Shown: positions 46,430-58,330, counted from the first letter of the stretch. The stretch is 64,000 nt of DNA from Isoetes taiwanensis (GCA_021234155.1 JAJEKV010000008.1:16592006-16656005), one strand, 5' to 3'. The notes: a model not told the origin generated them from the letters alone. Program-made: numbers and translations.

Positions 46430-48042
46430 CGTTACCTTGCCTGTGAGCCATTGATGAACAGAATATTCCTGGCATCCAGAATTTGCTGACGTGGCATCCA
46501 GCTGACCGCCAAAATGTGGCCCTCTTTACCTTTATGTAAGGTAAAGGTGTGTTGAACCGATTTTCATGAAAAGGCCCTCGGGTGGCGGCGAAGCGAGGAA
46601 AACTGTCTCGCCACGTGTGGGAGTATTATATTTATATCAATCAAATTATCATATGCCATTTCAAGCTTTAAACCGTCATGTTTTCTCTGTTTGTATAAGA
46701 ACATAAACAAAAAATCATCAATAGCTCTATGTAGAGTAACTAGATGGCCATGAGTTCTCAGATAAAAAAAATAGGAGTATCAGGATAAAGCGGTCTTACT
46801 ACCAGGATTACAACATGAAATGAAAACTTCTCATATTGTGTTCATATGCAAATTCAAGTTTCCACATATCATTGTTTGAATAGGAAAATAAACAACATAT
46901 TCAATAGTTCTATGTAGTGCCACTAACTGGCTAGAAGTTCTGCATAGAAAAATGGGTAATATGTAGACTTGCAGTGCTGCTACCAGACTTTCAGCAAAAA
47001 ATAACATAATCACATTGAGTTCATACTATGGATCATGTCCCTATTGTCTCAATATTCAGATTTCAACTGTAATAAAAAACCGAGGCAGTAACTCTTCCCT
47101 TAGACAGTGCTCAGCCATGTATCAGCTTCTCTACTGTGCATAATCTTAGAACTCCATAAATATGATCCATGTTTCCAGCCAGAACTTGAACTTGAAAGCA
47201 AAAAAGACAACAATAGGAAGAGAAACCGGTACCTGCAGCCAAACAACACAACATTAGCATAAGAATGGTAATGAGTGAGGGGCCAAAAGGTACATTAGGT
47301 TTCTTAGCTTATTGTTGGTCACCTATTGTAGCCTCTTTTACCCTCAATTCAATACCTAGCCAGAAATGTTAAAGCCTAAACATGATAAAACTGAAATACC
47401 CATATATTCTCCAAGCATGAAGTTAATATTTATCAATTAAATTCTTGTACTGCCACTTACAAAACCTTACTGTTATACCACAGCAGTAAGCCCCATCGTG
47501 ACCATTGTCTATAATCCAGAAAAGGTTAATTTGAGAGGTATGAAGATAGCATAAAGAACCATTATCTGAAAGACTAAATGATTTACCCCTTTAAATCCAG
47601 CTTTACTATGCAAGAACTAGCTGCAAGCTATCATAACATTTACTTATAGATACTACTGATCCGAACCTGAATGTCATTATCATCATCTTGTGTGTCTAGG
47701 ACATTATCCCTGAAGTTGGAGCCTGCAAATCTGCTCCTTTCACCACTTTGCCTGCCCATATATTTCTGCTTATGGGCACCAGATCCTTGATAGTTTTGCC
47801 ATAACCAGTAAAAATTGGCTTTCAGATTACTGTGGCTGGTTTACTGGTTATTGCCTAAAATTTACCCGACTTCCTAAGGCGGGATTCTATCCTGCCTACA
47901 AAGTGTGCATGTATGGCTAAAGTTTTGCCCAACGGATGTGTGGTGAGTTGTTGTAGGCCTAGTAATGCCAAAATAAATGTGCATTTGGTCATGGGTTCAA
48001 ACCTGGCCAATGTATGTTTATCTTTGGGAGTTGGTTACTGGG
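46430..48042. repeat. block Y, copy 2
   Basis: It is homologous to 41221-42815. This copy keeps CAG and CTG at most places where copy 1 shows CG, so it is the better reference. No gene is seen. Confidence 0.8.
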
Positions 48043-48085
48043 GTCTTATATAGGCTGACCGCGTGAGATGACCGTGTAGGACGTC
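48043..48085 (-). promoter_or_regulatory. promoter-like cassette, copy 7
   Basis: TATATAG with two TGACCG boxes and GACGTC, fused to the end of block Y. No Dof frame follows. Confidence 0.45.
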
Positions 48086-48109
48086 TTTTGCCATTGCATT
48101 CTGGATTTT

Positions 48110-48604
48110 TTTTTTTTCAACGTCACAATAGATTTCCAATCACAATATTAGGCAATCACAATATTAGCCAATATTAGCCAATGTTGGCCATCACAATATT
48201 AGCCAATTGTGCCCATCACAATATGCTCCCTCTCCATGACACCAACCAGTTCATTAGGTCAAATCCCTCTCCTGGTTGTTTTCTCCACATTGTCTCATTA
48301 TTAGGCCTATAGGACGTCTTCTTAGACAATCCAAAACATGAAATATTGAACCAAATAAATGACTTTTGCCTAACCATTTACTAAACCAAAAAAATGATCT
48401 GGCCTAATGAAAAATTCACATGAAGCGGAAAACACACTGCGCTAATCGCGGATTCGCATGCAAATATTCCCACCTACCTAGATTATACATTTCCATGTGC
48501 CTTTACAACATATGTAGTTCGTTGCACTATGTATCACATGAATACACACTCGTGGTGTGATAGAGTTAAGCTAGTGTATTATAGGAGATTATTTTAAACA
48601 ATGC
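48110..48604. repeat. block X, copy 3, left part
   Basis: It is homologous to the start of block X copy 1 and interrupted at about 48604 by the LINE. The right part resumes at about 53436. Confidence 0.75.
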
Positions 48605-48676
48605 ACACAGTTTGACTCACAAACAAGTCAAACACTGAACCAGCAAATAAGCCTCACCTCAGATGCTGATTATGAT

Positions 48677-48985
48677 GTGGTTCAATCCACCTTCCAAAAT
48701 ACTGAAAAAGAGAACATAGATAGTGGTTTGCAAGCTTTACAGCTGAATCTTGATACCCTGGACAAGAACCTTGACCAGAGTCAACCAGATCTAATTGTTC
48801 CTGACTCAGACGAAGACATGAGTAGCAGCCCTCTGCATGATATCTCCAACACATCCCTGAGATCCTTAAAAAGGAAAATGAAAGGTAGGGCCTTAACTAA
48901 GTCCCCTGGGGGCAGTGAAAACTCTCACATATACAATACTCGAAGTAAGGCTTCACCTCATGGCCTTAAGAAACTTAACTATTAA
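48677..48985 (+). pseudogene. LINE ORF1, C-terminal fragment
   Basis: This 102-aa frame ends in YNTRSKASPHGLKKLNY, a basic tail like those of plant LINE ORF1 proteins. It lies 33 bp before the endonuclease ATG. The N-terminal nucleic-acid-binding part is absent because the element is truncated. The assignment rests mainly on position. Confidence 0.5.
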
Positions 48986-49018
48986 GTTTCTCCCTGAGCC
49001 TCCCCCTCATTCGAACCT

Positions 49019-49645
49019 ATGAGGATCTTAACCTGGAATTTGAGGGGCATTAAGGGCCCCACCAAAAGAAGACGTTTTATTGCCACTGTGAGGGACTTTA
49101 GGGCAGATATTATCATGATACAAGAGCATAGGCTCCCCAAATTTGACTCTGCAAATTTGGGTGAATGGATCCGTCCTGGGATGGCCTCCTGCTATATCCC
49201 AGCTGATGGCACTAAAGGGGGGATTGCTACCTTTTGGTACAATCAAAAACTAATAAGCACTTATATCAGTCCCTCTAACAGATGGCTTTGTGTGACTCTT
49301 CAAATTAAGGACTGTCAAGTTGCCTTCATAAACATCTATGCTTCAACTGACCCCTATGAAAGAGAGCCTATGTGGCATGAAATCAACAATTGGATGACCC
49401 AACACCAACAGGTAGAAAATTGGGTGGTGACTGGAGACTTCAACAATACCCCTCACAGTGATATGAAACTTGGCAACAAAATTAACATGTCCAAAAATGA
49501 GAGATATTCCTGGGACAGCTGGATGACCAGTCAAGATCTAATCTATGTCCCATCTTCAAATACCAAATTTTCTTGGAGCAATAAGAGAAAGGGAGACCAA
49601 AGGACTTTTGTATGTTGGATGTGTTTTATATCCATAAGTCGCTAG
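49019..49645 (+). CDS. LINE ORF2 start, AP-type endonuclease domain
   Basis: This is the first 208 residues of ORF2. It begins MRILTWNLRGIKGPTKRR (the conserved N and R of the fold), then IMIQEHRLPK with the catalytic Glu, a WVVTGDFNNTP strand with the conserved D and N, and FSWSNKRKGD near the end. This is the apurinic-type endonuclease that nicks target DNA in L1-type LINEs. The frame breaks at about 49610, before the SDH motif of the family, and coding continues in other frames. The ATG at 49019 is a plausible true ORF2 start. Confidence 0.85.
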   Translation: MRILTWNLRGIKGPTKRRRFIATVRDFRADIIMIQEHRLPKFDSANLGEWIRPGMASCYIPADGTKGGIATFWYNQKLISTYISPSNRWLCVTLQIKDCQVAFINIYASTDPYEREPMWHEINNWMTQHQQVENWVVTGDFNNTPHSDMKLGNKINMSKNERYSWDSWMTSQDLIYVPSSNTKFSWSNKRKGDQRTFVCWMCFISISR

Positions 49646-52061
49646 TTGGCTGAACAACTGCATTGTTACCGAGATATTGCTAGCACTATTTCGATCACAA
49701 ACCTCATTTCCTTGACACCAAGGATTTGATTGTTGGCCCGAGAAGCAAAAACACCCCTTTAAGTTTAATACTTTTTTGCTTCAAATGAAATCCTTTTGCC
49801 AAGATTTCAAACCTTTTTTATCATCCTTTGCCCAAAATTGGCCAACATCAATCAATGAAATGTTTCAATGATAAAATGAAGAAAGTCAAAATTTGGGTTA
49901 AGCAATGGGGCAAAGATCTTGCCCAAAAAAGGAGAGCTGTTATGTCCAGCTTGTTGGAGCAGATCAAGAATGTCAGATCTGATCTTGAGAATAACCCTAA
50001 GGATGACTCCCTTCATATGAAAGAGGAACAATTGGAAATACAGATCAAGACCCTGGAAGAGCACCAAGTTAAGGGGATGGCCCTTAGAAGCAAAGTTAAA
50101 ATGTACAATCAGTTGGACCAAGAGAGTTCTAAAATGTTCTTCAGAATTGCTAGAAACAGGCTGGTTAACAATTCAATCACTCAGTTAGAATCTGATCAAG
50201 GTTCCACCCTTACAGAAGAAAAGGAAATTTCCTCAGCCTTTCTCAATTTCTACACTAATCTTTTTAAGGAGGAGGAAATAGAGAACAATAAAATCAGGGG
50301 ATGTCTTTGATATTATTGGCCCCTCCAATGAAGTGATGGATGATGATTGGATAGAAGTCCACGAACTCCCCGAGATCTTTGAAACTCTCAAAAGGATGAA
50401 GCATGGGAAAAGTCCTGGTATTGATGGCTTTCAGCCTGAATTCTTTGTGGAATTCTGGCCTATAATGAAGGAAGACATTATCCAATTTGTTCAAGGTGTC
50501 TGGAGAGCTAGATCTATTTATCCTACTTTCAATGTTGGAGTCATTTCACTTATCCCTAAGATTTGAAGCTCCTTCCAAAACTAATGAATGGCGCCCTATC
50601 TTTGACCACCACCTTATACAAGCTGGTGGCTAAAATAATTGCTGGTAGAATTGTGGTCCATCTTCATAGCAAGTAAATGCACGCTAATCGCTTTCCTTCC
50701 TAGCGTGATCCATTCTGAACAACTACATAGCCGCAAATGAGGCTTTGCATTGGAACAGATTGAGCAAACAAAACCTGTATCCTTCTCAAGTTGGACTTTA
50801 AAAGAGCCTATGACTCCAGCATCTCATGGAAATTCCTTGAGAAGGCTCTTGTCCACATTGGCATTCATCTGCCCTAATTGAGCTAATAATGGGGTTAAAC
50901 CAAAAAGCCACATCCCTGTGTTATTGTCAATGGTACTCCCCACCGGGTTTTTCTCCATTCAAAGGGGGTGAGAGGCGGGGGTGCCCCCTAGCACCCTACC
51001 TCTTCATAATTGCAGCTGAAATTCTTACCAAGATGGTCTCTCTTATCAAGATAATGGTCCGCATCAAAAGGGCTTCAAATGTCCGATTCTAATAAGCGGC
51101 TCTCGATCCTCCAATATGCCGATGATACATTCACTATGCTCGATAATAATAATATGAGCAATTTTATGGACCAGTATCTCCAAATTTAGTCTTTATACGG
51201 AATTCAATTGCACCAAATGCTCTATTCTAGCCGATGGCTCTTATCCCGATCTCAACACTCATGGTATCAAGTTTGTCCCCAATGGGCAATATTTGACCCT
51301 CCTAGGGCTCCCCTTGCATTGCATATGTCTCATAAGATTGCATGGCGACCTCTCATTGCCGGATCGGAAAAACTTCTCCTCCTTAAAGGTTCCTTGTCTC
51401 GGGTGGGAGAATCTTTTGATAGCCAATTCCCTTGCTAGTCATGTTTACTTTTTTCTTACGATTGACGACAAAGCCTCTTATAGTAAGATTGAGCAGGTGT
51501 ATTAAAAGAATACATTTGGCAAGGTACTCATCTATCCGCACAGGACCGGTGACACATAGTAAAAAAGAGGAGGATTGGGATGTAAGTCCCTGTTTCTTAG
51601 GAGCCCAAGTTCTTGGGGCTAAAAATGTTTTGAAAGCCATCTGGGGTTCCAATCTCACGCTATGGACTTTATCGATTCTGTGGCTTAATAAGAGCAAACC
51701 CTTAGGAAGCCCCTACGTTAAACATCAGCTCCCGGACTTCGGCCTTTTATAATTTTCAATGCGACCAATACTTCCCTCTTCTAGGCTGCTATCTTTACCC
51801 ATGACAAACTCTCAAATTCCGAGGGGATACTTCCATTTTACGGTCACTGTGATGGCCTTCCTCCTCCCTAGCCATGGCTATAAGCCCATCCGACCTGCTA
51901 CAAAAAATGGCATCTTTGCTAATATTCTTCATGTCGGGAGATCTTATTGATGATGAGGAAAACCGGATTCCTTGGAAGTGATTAAAAGAAAGTGGGAGGA
52001 GTGCTACCCATAGATCTATTTACAAGAAAGTTGTCGGATCTACTCCCCTTCTTAGGCAAAG
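49646..52061 (+). pseudogene. LINE ORF2, reverse transcriptase, broken frames
   Basis: 49828-50310 encodes the linker before the reverse transcriptase. 50333-50566 encodes the fingers (KRMKHGKSPGIDGFQPEFF, then VGVISLIPKI). 50889-51092 has GERRGCPLAPYLFIIAAEIL. At about 51113-51140 the catalytic LQYADDTFTM is visible. 51200-51950 holds the thumb and post-palm region in short frames. Most breaks fall in 50570-52050, where CG-containing strings replace expected CAG/CTG; the flanking parts are clean. Confidence 0.82.
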
Positions 52062-52844
52062 ATGGTAAAGGGAAAGTCATTCTTCCCTCGAGGCGGTTCT
52101 TCAAAAATCAAGAGGAGCTTTAAAGTTTCTAAGATTTATCATGCATGTCTTCCTCAAAAAAGCAAAAAGCATGCCTCTCTCCAAGGCCTTTCTCCCAAGA
52201 ACTTTAAGAAAATTCTTCAATCCAGTTGGAAATCCTATGCCTGCCCCAAGATTAAAGTTTTTTCTTGGCTCATTCTCCATAATGCTATTTTGAGCAATAC
52301 TAACATGATCAAGAGAAAGTTCAAGTCTGTTCATAGTGCTTCCTGCCAGCTCTGTAATACTCATGATGAGTCAGAGCTACACATTTTCACTTGCCAAAGG
52401 ATTCAGGACTTTTGGAGATGGTTGACTCGGTCTGGTCTAAAAATCCCTGACCTTGATTCTGTTTCTACTATTTCCCAATTCTTCCAGCTCCAGAATTCCA
52501 ATGTCAACTGCACAATTTTACAATTAGCCTTGTGGATAATTTGGAAACATAGAAATAATGTGGCTCTGGCAAACAGGAAATGTGACCTTAACTGGATGAA
52601 GCTTAATTTTCAATTTGAACTTATCAGATGTGCCATGGCTCATAAGGCTCTAAAATTAGAAAAGTTTGACTTGGATTGGCTGAATTGGGGATCCTTCAAG
52701 TCTAACTTTTTTACTATTCATGTGGATTCTCTCATTGATTTGAATGCATTCGTGGATTGCAGCTTTCTTGAACATTGTGGTCAGGTTTTTAGGAGGACAA
52801 TTCTCCTGGGACGATGTACCCACTCACCATTCGGGGACTCCTAG
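52062..52844 (+). pseudogene. LINE ORF2, zf-RVT C-terminal region
   Basis: A 260-aa open piece. ACPKIKVFSWLILHNAILSN, CQLCNTHDESELHIFTC and FWRWL match the zinc-binding zf-RVT domain at the C-terminus of plant LINE reverse transcriptases (C-x2-C, H, C pattern). A second frame (52744-53250) continues beyond it. The ATG is internal and not a natural start. Confidence 0.8.
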
Positions 52845-53435
52845 GCAAGCTGTAAGGGCTACTTTTCGGCTAAAATTTCTGCTCAAGGAAGCCTACAACG
52901 CTCATATCTTGCACAAGTTTATTGGAGCTCATAATCGTCTTCTCACAGAAAGACAATTTTCATGCTTAAGGTCCATGTATTATTATCACAAAGGCAGATG
53001 TGAAGCTGCAGCTGGTGTTTTGCTGGATATCATTCAGTCCCCATTGATGAATCATGCTTCGCTGACCCCTCCCTGGCTGAGATCAATTGGCTTGCCCCCC
53101 TTGTTTTCATTGAACCTTAATGCTACACCTCCTTCCCCCGACCTCCCCGCCATTCCGGATTCATTCTTTGATCTATCTCCATTGCCCATTCCTTCTGCTG
53201 TGACTCCAATTTCCCAAAATCCTGTTCCCTCTTCTGGTATATGGCTCTGAAGGTGATCATCAGATCGGACAGTCTACATTTTGTGCCAAATGGCTAATTG
53301 GATCTACTGCTACTATATTACTGTTTTAATTTTTTCTGTTATGGGCTCTGAGCCTTATTTTGTATGTTTTTAATTTATGAGTAATATAATCCTTCCTTTT
53401 CCTCAAAAAAAAAAAAATAATAATAATAATAAACC

Positions 53436-54150
53436 ATTTGGCTTTCAATATTAGAGGTTTACATATTATACTTTCTTGTACCCATATAATCAAATTCGAT
53501 TTATGTAGTCAAGTGGTGCACATATACATACTCATTTCAACTAACAAGAATCCAATACCTTCACACTTTTTACGAGTTCAACATTGACAACTTGGTAAAG
53601 ATAAGATAAGATAAATTTTTACGTCCACGGGAACCCAACGGGTTATGGGACGGCACACATATAGACTTCGACATTGAAGTCTTTTGGACCAGGTCTTTTC
53701 CAAATTGAATAACTACATAATTTTGTACAACTCACTACCTCATCGAATATGTAGGCCTTAAATAGAAGGTGGGATGATGTGACACTTAAAATCAGATCAT
53801 TATTCGCTGGATGCACAGAAACAAACAACTGTAAATCTTCAAATTCGGGTCTTACATGGATCTTAGAATGCAGAAGAACGCGGTTAACTGCACTTAAGGA
53901 TAATCTTACACAGAAGACACCTAGATCGACAAATATATAGACAAGAGGTAACTGACAAATAGGATAGATAGGAGAAGGAGAACATGTTAGACACCTAAGG
54001 AAATTCTCATTTTCTTCCCTTTTTAAGCATTGGTTCACCATTTTCAACAATAAATAAATGTGCACAATCAACCATTAAGCAAGAATACATAATTAACATG
54101 GTATTTAGATCACCCTATCCTATTTGTTAGGGTCATTTTTTTTGTAGGTG
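53436..54150. repeat. block X, copy 3, right part
   Basis: It resumes after the LINE. It carries the longest version of the conserved frame (53643-54071, minus, 142 aa). An insertion near 53597-53650 combines an ATAAG repeat with TTTTTACGTCCACGGGAACC. Confidence 0.75.
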
Positions 54151-54174
54151 TAACAATGACCTCGAACATTTTTG

Positions 54175-54330
54175 AGCATTGTCATAATAAACATACAAGA
54201 CCGCTTCGCCATCTTCTCCTGCGCCGCGGACGTGTGGTCTTATATAAGGTGACCGTGTGGAATGACACTGGTCTTATTTCCATAAGGTGAGCGTATTACG
54301 TTGTAGCCACGTCTTTTGTCATTATATATG
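54175..54330 (-). promoter_or_regulatory. promoter-like cassette, copy 8
   Basis: A palindromic TATA, TGACCGTG and the downstream ACGT site, with a degraded MAKQ start remnant. Confidence 0.45.
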
Positions 54331-54351
54331 TGGGTTTATGGTTTTTTTTTT

Positions 54352-54880
54352 CAACGTTACCTTGCCTGTGAGCCATTGATGAACAGAATATTCCTGGCAT
54401 CCAGAATTTGCTGACGTGGCATCCAGCTGACCGCCGAAATGTGGCCCTCTTTACCTTTATGTAAGGTAAAGGTTGTTGAGGCCGTTCACGGCGAGGAAAA
54501 AGGCGGCGGCGAGGCGAGGAAAACTGTCTCCAGCTACGTGTGGAGTATTATATTTATATCAATCAAATTATCATATGCCATTTCAAGCTTTAAACTGTCA
54601 TGTTTTCTCTGTTTGTATAAGAACATAAACAAAAATCATCAATAGCTCTATGTAGAGTAACTAGATGGCCATGAGTTCTGTATAAAAAATAGGGAGTATG
54701 CAGATAAACAGTGCTACTACCAGAATTACAACATGAAATGAAAACTTCTCATACTGTGTTCATATGCAAATTCAAGTTTCCACATGTCACATTCTCATTG
54801 TTTGGATAGGAAAATAAACAACATATTCAATAGTTCTATGTAGTGCCACTAACTGGCTAGAAGTTCTCGCACCCGCCGCC
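54352..54880. repeat. block Y, copy 3 (partial)
   Basis: It is homologous to the first third of block Y. CAG/CTG are retained here where copy 1 has CG (for example GCAGATAAACAGTG near 54697). Confidence 0.7.
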
Positions 54881-54956
54881 ATCTTCACCCCATTGAGTTC
54901 GCCATCTTCATTTTGGTATCTTCATTTGTGGGATCTCTTTGTGGGCGGGTTCCATT

Positions 54957-55015
54957 ATGTCGTGAGATGACCGTGTAGGACGTCTTTTGCCCGTGATGAC
55001 CGTGTAGGACGTCTT
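54957..55015 (-). promoter_or_regulatory. cassette copy 9, TGACCG boxes without TATA
   Basis: Two TGACCGTGTAGGACGTC units in tandem and no TATA box. It is a rearranged fragment. Confidence 0.4.
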
Positions 55016-55019
55016 TTGC

Positions 55020-56085
55020 ATTGTATGAAGCAGATTTCAACATTAGCCAATTAGGAGATTTCAACATTAGCCCATCACAATATGCTCCCTCTCCATGACA
55101 CTAACCAGTTCATTAGGTTAAATCCCTCTCTTGTTCCACATTGTCTCATTTATTAGGCCTATAGGACGTCTTCTTAGACAATCCAAAACATGAAATATTG
55201 AACAAAATAAATGACCTTTGCCTAACCATTTACTAAACCAAAAAAATGATCTGGCCTAATGAGAAATTCACATGAAGAATCGCGGATTGGCATGCAAATC
55301 CTACCTAGATTATAAATTTCCATGTGCCGTTACAACATATGTTAAACAATGCAATTTCCTTTACCAAGTTTCATCGTCAATCGTCAAACTTAAAATATTC
55401 AATTATGACACAAATGGAATAAACCATTTGGCTTTCAATATTAGAGGTTTACATATTATACTTTCTTGCACCCATATAATCAAATTCGATTTATGTAGTC
55501 AAGTGGTGCACATATACATACTCATTTCAACTAACAAGAATCCAATTCCTTCACACTTTTTACGAGTTCGACATTGACAACTTGGTAAAGGAGAATACAT
55601 AGACTTCGACATTGAAGTCTTTTGGACCACGTCGTTTTACAAATTGAATAACTACATAATTTTGTACAACTCACTACCTCATCGAATATGTAGGCTTAAA
55701 TAGAAGGTGGGATGATGTGACACTTAAAATCAGATCATTATTCGCTGGATGCACAGAAACAAACAAGTGTAAATCTTCAAAGTCGGGTCTTACATGGATC
55801 TTAGAATGCGTAAGAAAGTTAATTGCTCTTAAGGATAATCTTACACAGAAGACACCTAGATCGACAAATATATAAACAAGAAGTAACTGACAAATAGGAT
55901 AGATAGGAGAAGGAGAACATGTTAGATACCTAAGGAAATTCTCATTTTCTTCCCTTTTAAAGCATTGATTCACCATTTTCAACAATAAATAAATGTGCAC
56001 AATCAACCATTAAACAAGAGTACATAATTAACATGGTATTTAGATCACCCTATCCTACTGTTAAGGTCATTTTTTATAGGTGTAA
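55020..56085. repeat. block X, copy 4
   Basis: It is homologous to the other X copies with several small deletions and carries the conserved frame at 55674-56006 (minus). Confidence 0.7.
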
Positions 56086-57488
56086 CAATGACCCTTGAAA
56101 AAAAACTAAACAACCTCAAAATCACCCTTTGTCTCAATAATCACCTACATGTTGTTTTGGTTTTTAGGGTATTTTTTAATACCTATATCAAATTTTAAGT
56201 GTATTTACGGAGTGTATTTTCAAGGTGAATTTGAGGTTAACTTTGTTGGTAAATGTTTTCTCGTTCTTTTATGTTAATATTTAGGACCAATTTTATTTTA
56301 GGCTCACAAGCCTAGATTCATAGAGAGGGTTTAAATGTTAATATTGTGGTTTTTGTATAATCTTTGGCTAAGTTTTCTTATTAATTTTAAGCATGCCCTA
56401 ACTGAGGAATGCACAGTCCTACGGCTAGAACGTCCCATTGGTATACAAAACTCAAAAGAATATCACAAACTATAGCAGAAATAAATAAGATAGCCTGCTT
56501 GTATAAATTGCAATAGGCCTCTACCACAACTAAATGATGGGAAGAAGTTAAGTCCAATCTTAATGCAAATTTTTTTCCATGTGTATCATAATATCTATAC
56601 CAATTGAATTCGAACCTTAATGCAATAATTTTCTATGTGTATGATGCAGAGAATATCTAGCATTACAATTGACGTTTTCTTAGAGTCATAGACCGCATAA
56701 ACAACTTTGCTATATACGACCTAGTTGTTGACACATGTTACACTACGTTATTAATTTTGAAAGGAGGCCAAGCCAGGAATTTACCATAATGCCTCTTGTG
56801 TTCAAGACTATTGCGCCTTGTTCTTTAATGTCGGCAATGTGGAACGATATTCACCAAGGAGGCCAAGAGAGAAATTTACCATAATGCCTCGTGTTCAAGA
56901 CTATTGCACCCCATGTTCTTTAATGTATGCAATGTGGAATGATATTCACATGATTGAAGCATCCATGCAATTGCATTCTATGTCCTTTAGTATTAGAAAC
57001 TCAGAATCATATGCGCCATAGAGAAACAATCCATGCTTTGAATAATCGATATGCGCCATATGAAAACTGAACAGTCAATGTGCTCTGTGGTAAAGCAAGC
57101 ATTGGACACCATTGTAGCATTGATAGCAAGTATATGAGGCATTAAATTTTGTAATTTACGAAGGTAAAGGATCACATGGAGATAGTAGGAACTTAGTGTT
57201 ATGAAATTAAATATCTTGTTTATTGTTTAAGTCAGTACATTCTATTATTTTGGTAGAAAAATTGCAAAGCTACAAGCTTATAACCATCAAGAAGTAGTTA
57301 TAACGTTGTGACAATCCTAACATTTGTTTAAAGTCTTGGAAATGTTAGATCAGCATCATTTATGTTAAAGCCATCTATGCAAAGAGTATAAAAACACGTA
57401 AAGAACCAACCACAGTTCTATTTTGTATGTTTGCCCTTACAAATTATAGGCCCAATAAAATATCTCCTGTAGTTTTAGCAGAATTGCA
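56086..57488. other. intergenic stretch with a duplicated segment, no gene
   Basis: 56437-56860 is duplicated at 63267-63690. Within it, a unit of about 96 bp is tandemly doubled (56758-56853 and 56854-56950). No coding sequence is seen. Confidence 0.55.
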
Positions 57489-57783
57489 CAAATATAGAAT
57501 GAAATATTGCAGGTTTATGCATATTTAATTTAATTGGCATATTCAAATCAACAAGAACATTTCTCTTTCCAACCGCTGGGCTGGAATTTAATTGGCATAT
57601 TCAAATCAACAAGAAATTTATCGCGGCGGCCTTGGCCGCTGCGAACATTCCTATTTCCAACTTCCATGTGTGGTAGTAATGGATGTGTATCAATCTTGAA
57701 ATATACAAGAAAACTTTGCTAATGCCTTGTGTCTTAGCTGCTGTGAATATATATATCACTAGAGACTAGCATCGCAGGGGACT
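57489..57783. repeat. dispersed fragment of the 2.15-kb repeat
   Basis: It matches the end part of copies A and B (near 18110-18400 and 21895-22060 plus 22815-22950) and shows the uninterrupted target of the 744-bp inverted-repeat element at 57640-57660. Confidence 0.75.
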
Positions 57784-57787
57784 CAGC

Positions 57788-57985
57788 TTGGGCTGCCACA
57801 TTTCGTGGCTTCTTGTTGGGGATCTTAATATGGTGGAAATGGAGTCTGATCGGTTGGGGGCGACCTCTACAGTGGTGTCTGGTTTTGAACGCCAGCAGTG
57901 GCTCCGTCTACTCCATGACTGCAACCTCTCAGAGATTGATGGTGAAGGTGCCTTTACTTGGTGCAATTGTCAAGTTGGTGTGGGA
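57788..57985 (+). pseudogene. LINE endonuclease fragment
   Basis: A 66-aa piece with WLLVGDLNMVE (the conserved GD-x-N strand of LINE endonucleases) and GFERQQWLRLLHDCNLSEID. It is joined on its left to the 2.15-kb repeat fragment and on its right to a TGACCG promoter cassette, so it is a chimera of three repeats. Confidence 0.7.
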
Positions 57986-58035
57986 TGACCGCGGGTTGAC
58001 CGCGTGAGAGATGACCGCGTAGGACGTCTTTTGCC
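57976..58035 (-). promoter_or_regulatory. promoter-like cassette, copy 10 (no TATA)
   Basis: TGACCGCG boxes and an ACGT site fused to the LINE endonuclease fragment. Confidence 0.4.
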
Positions 58036-58189
58036 ATTGCATTCTGGTTTTGTTTTTCAACGTCAACTGTGAGGCATTGATGAACGTTGGCATTGTACTA
58101 TTAACATTTTAAAATTTTGCCAAAAAAAAAAATGACATGACATTTCTTATTCCTATAGTCTACTCTATTGGACATGAGCATTGTCATAA

Positions 58190-58330
58190 TAAACATACAA
58201 GACCCTGCTTCGCCATCTTCTCCTACTTTGCCCTGACCGTGGTCTTATATAAGGTGACCGTGTGGGATGACACTGGTCTTATTTCCGTAAGGTGAGCGTG
58301 TTACGTTGTAGCCACGTCTTTTGTCATTAC
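58190..58330 (-). promoter_or_regulatory. promoter-like cassette, copy 11
   Basis: CTTATATAAG, TGACCGTG and the MAKQG start remnant. It is the same arrangement as copies 4 and 6. Confidence 0.5.

Larger units (their letters stand above)
48605..53435 (+). mobile_element. L1-type LINE inserted in block X copy 3
   Basis: A 4.8-kb insertion with, in order, the ORF1 end (48677-48985), endonuclease, reverse transcriptase and zf-RVT, ending in poly(A) and a TAA repeat (53404-53435). The empty site is visible in the other X copies. Compared with those, about 95 bp of target is missing at the insertion point and no duplication is seen. It is truncated at its 5' end within ORF1. Confidence 0.85.
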
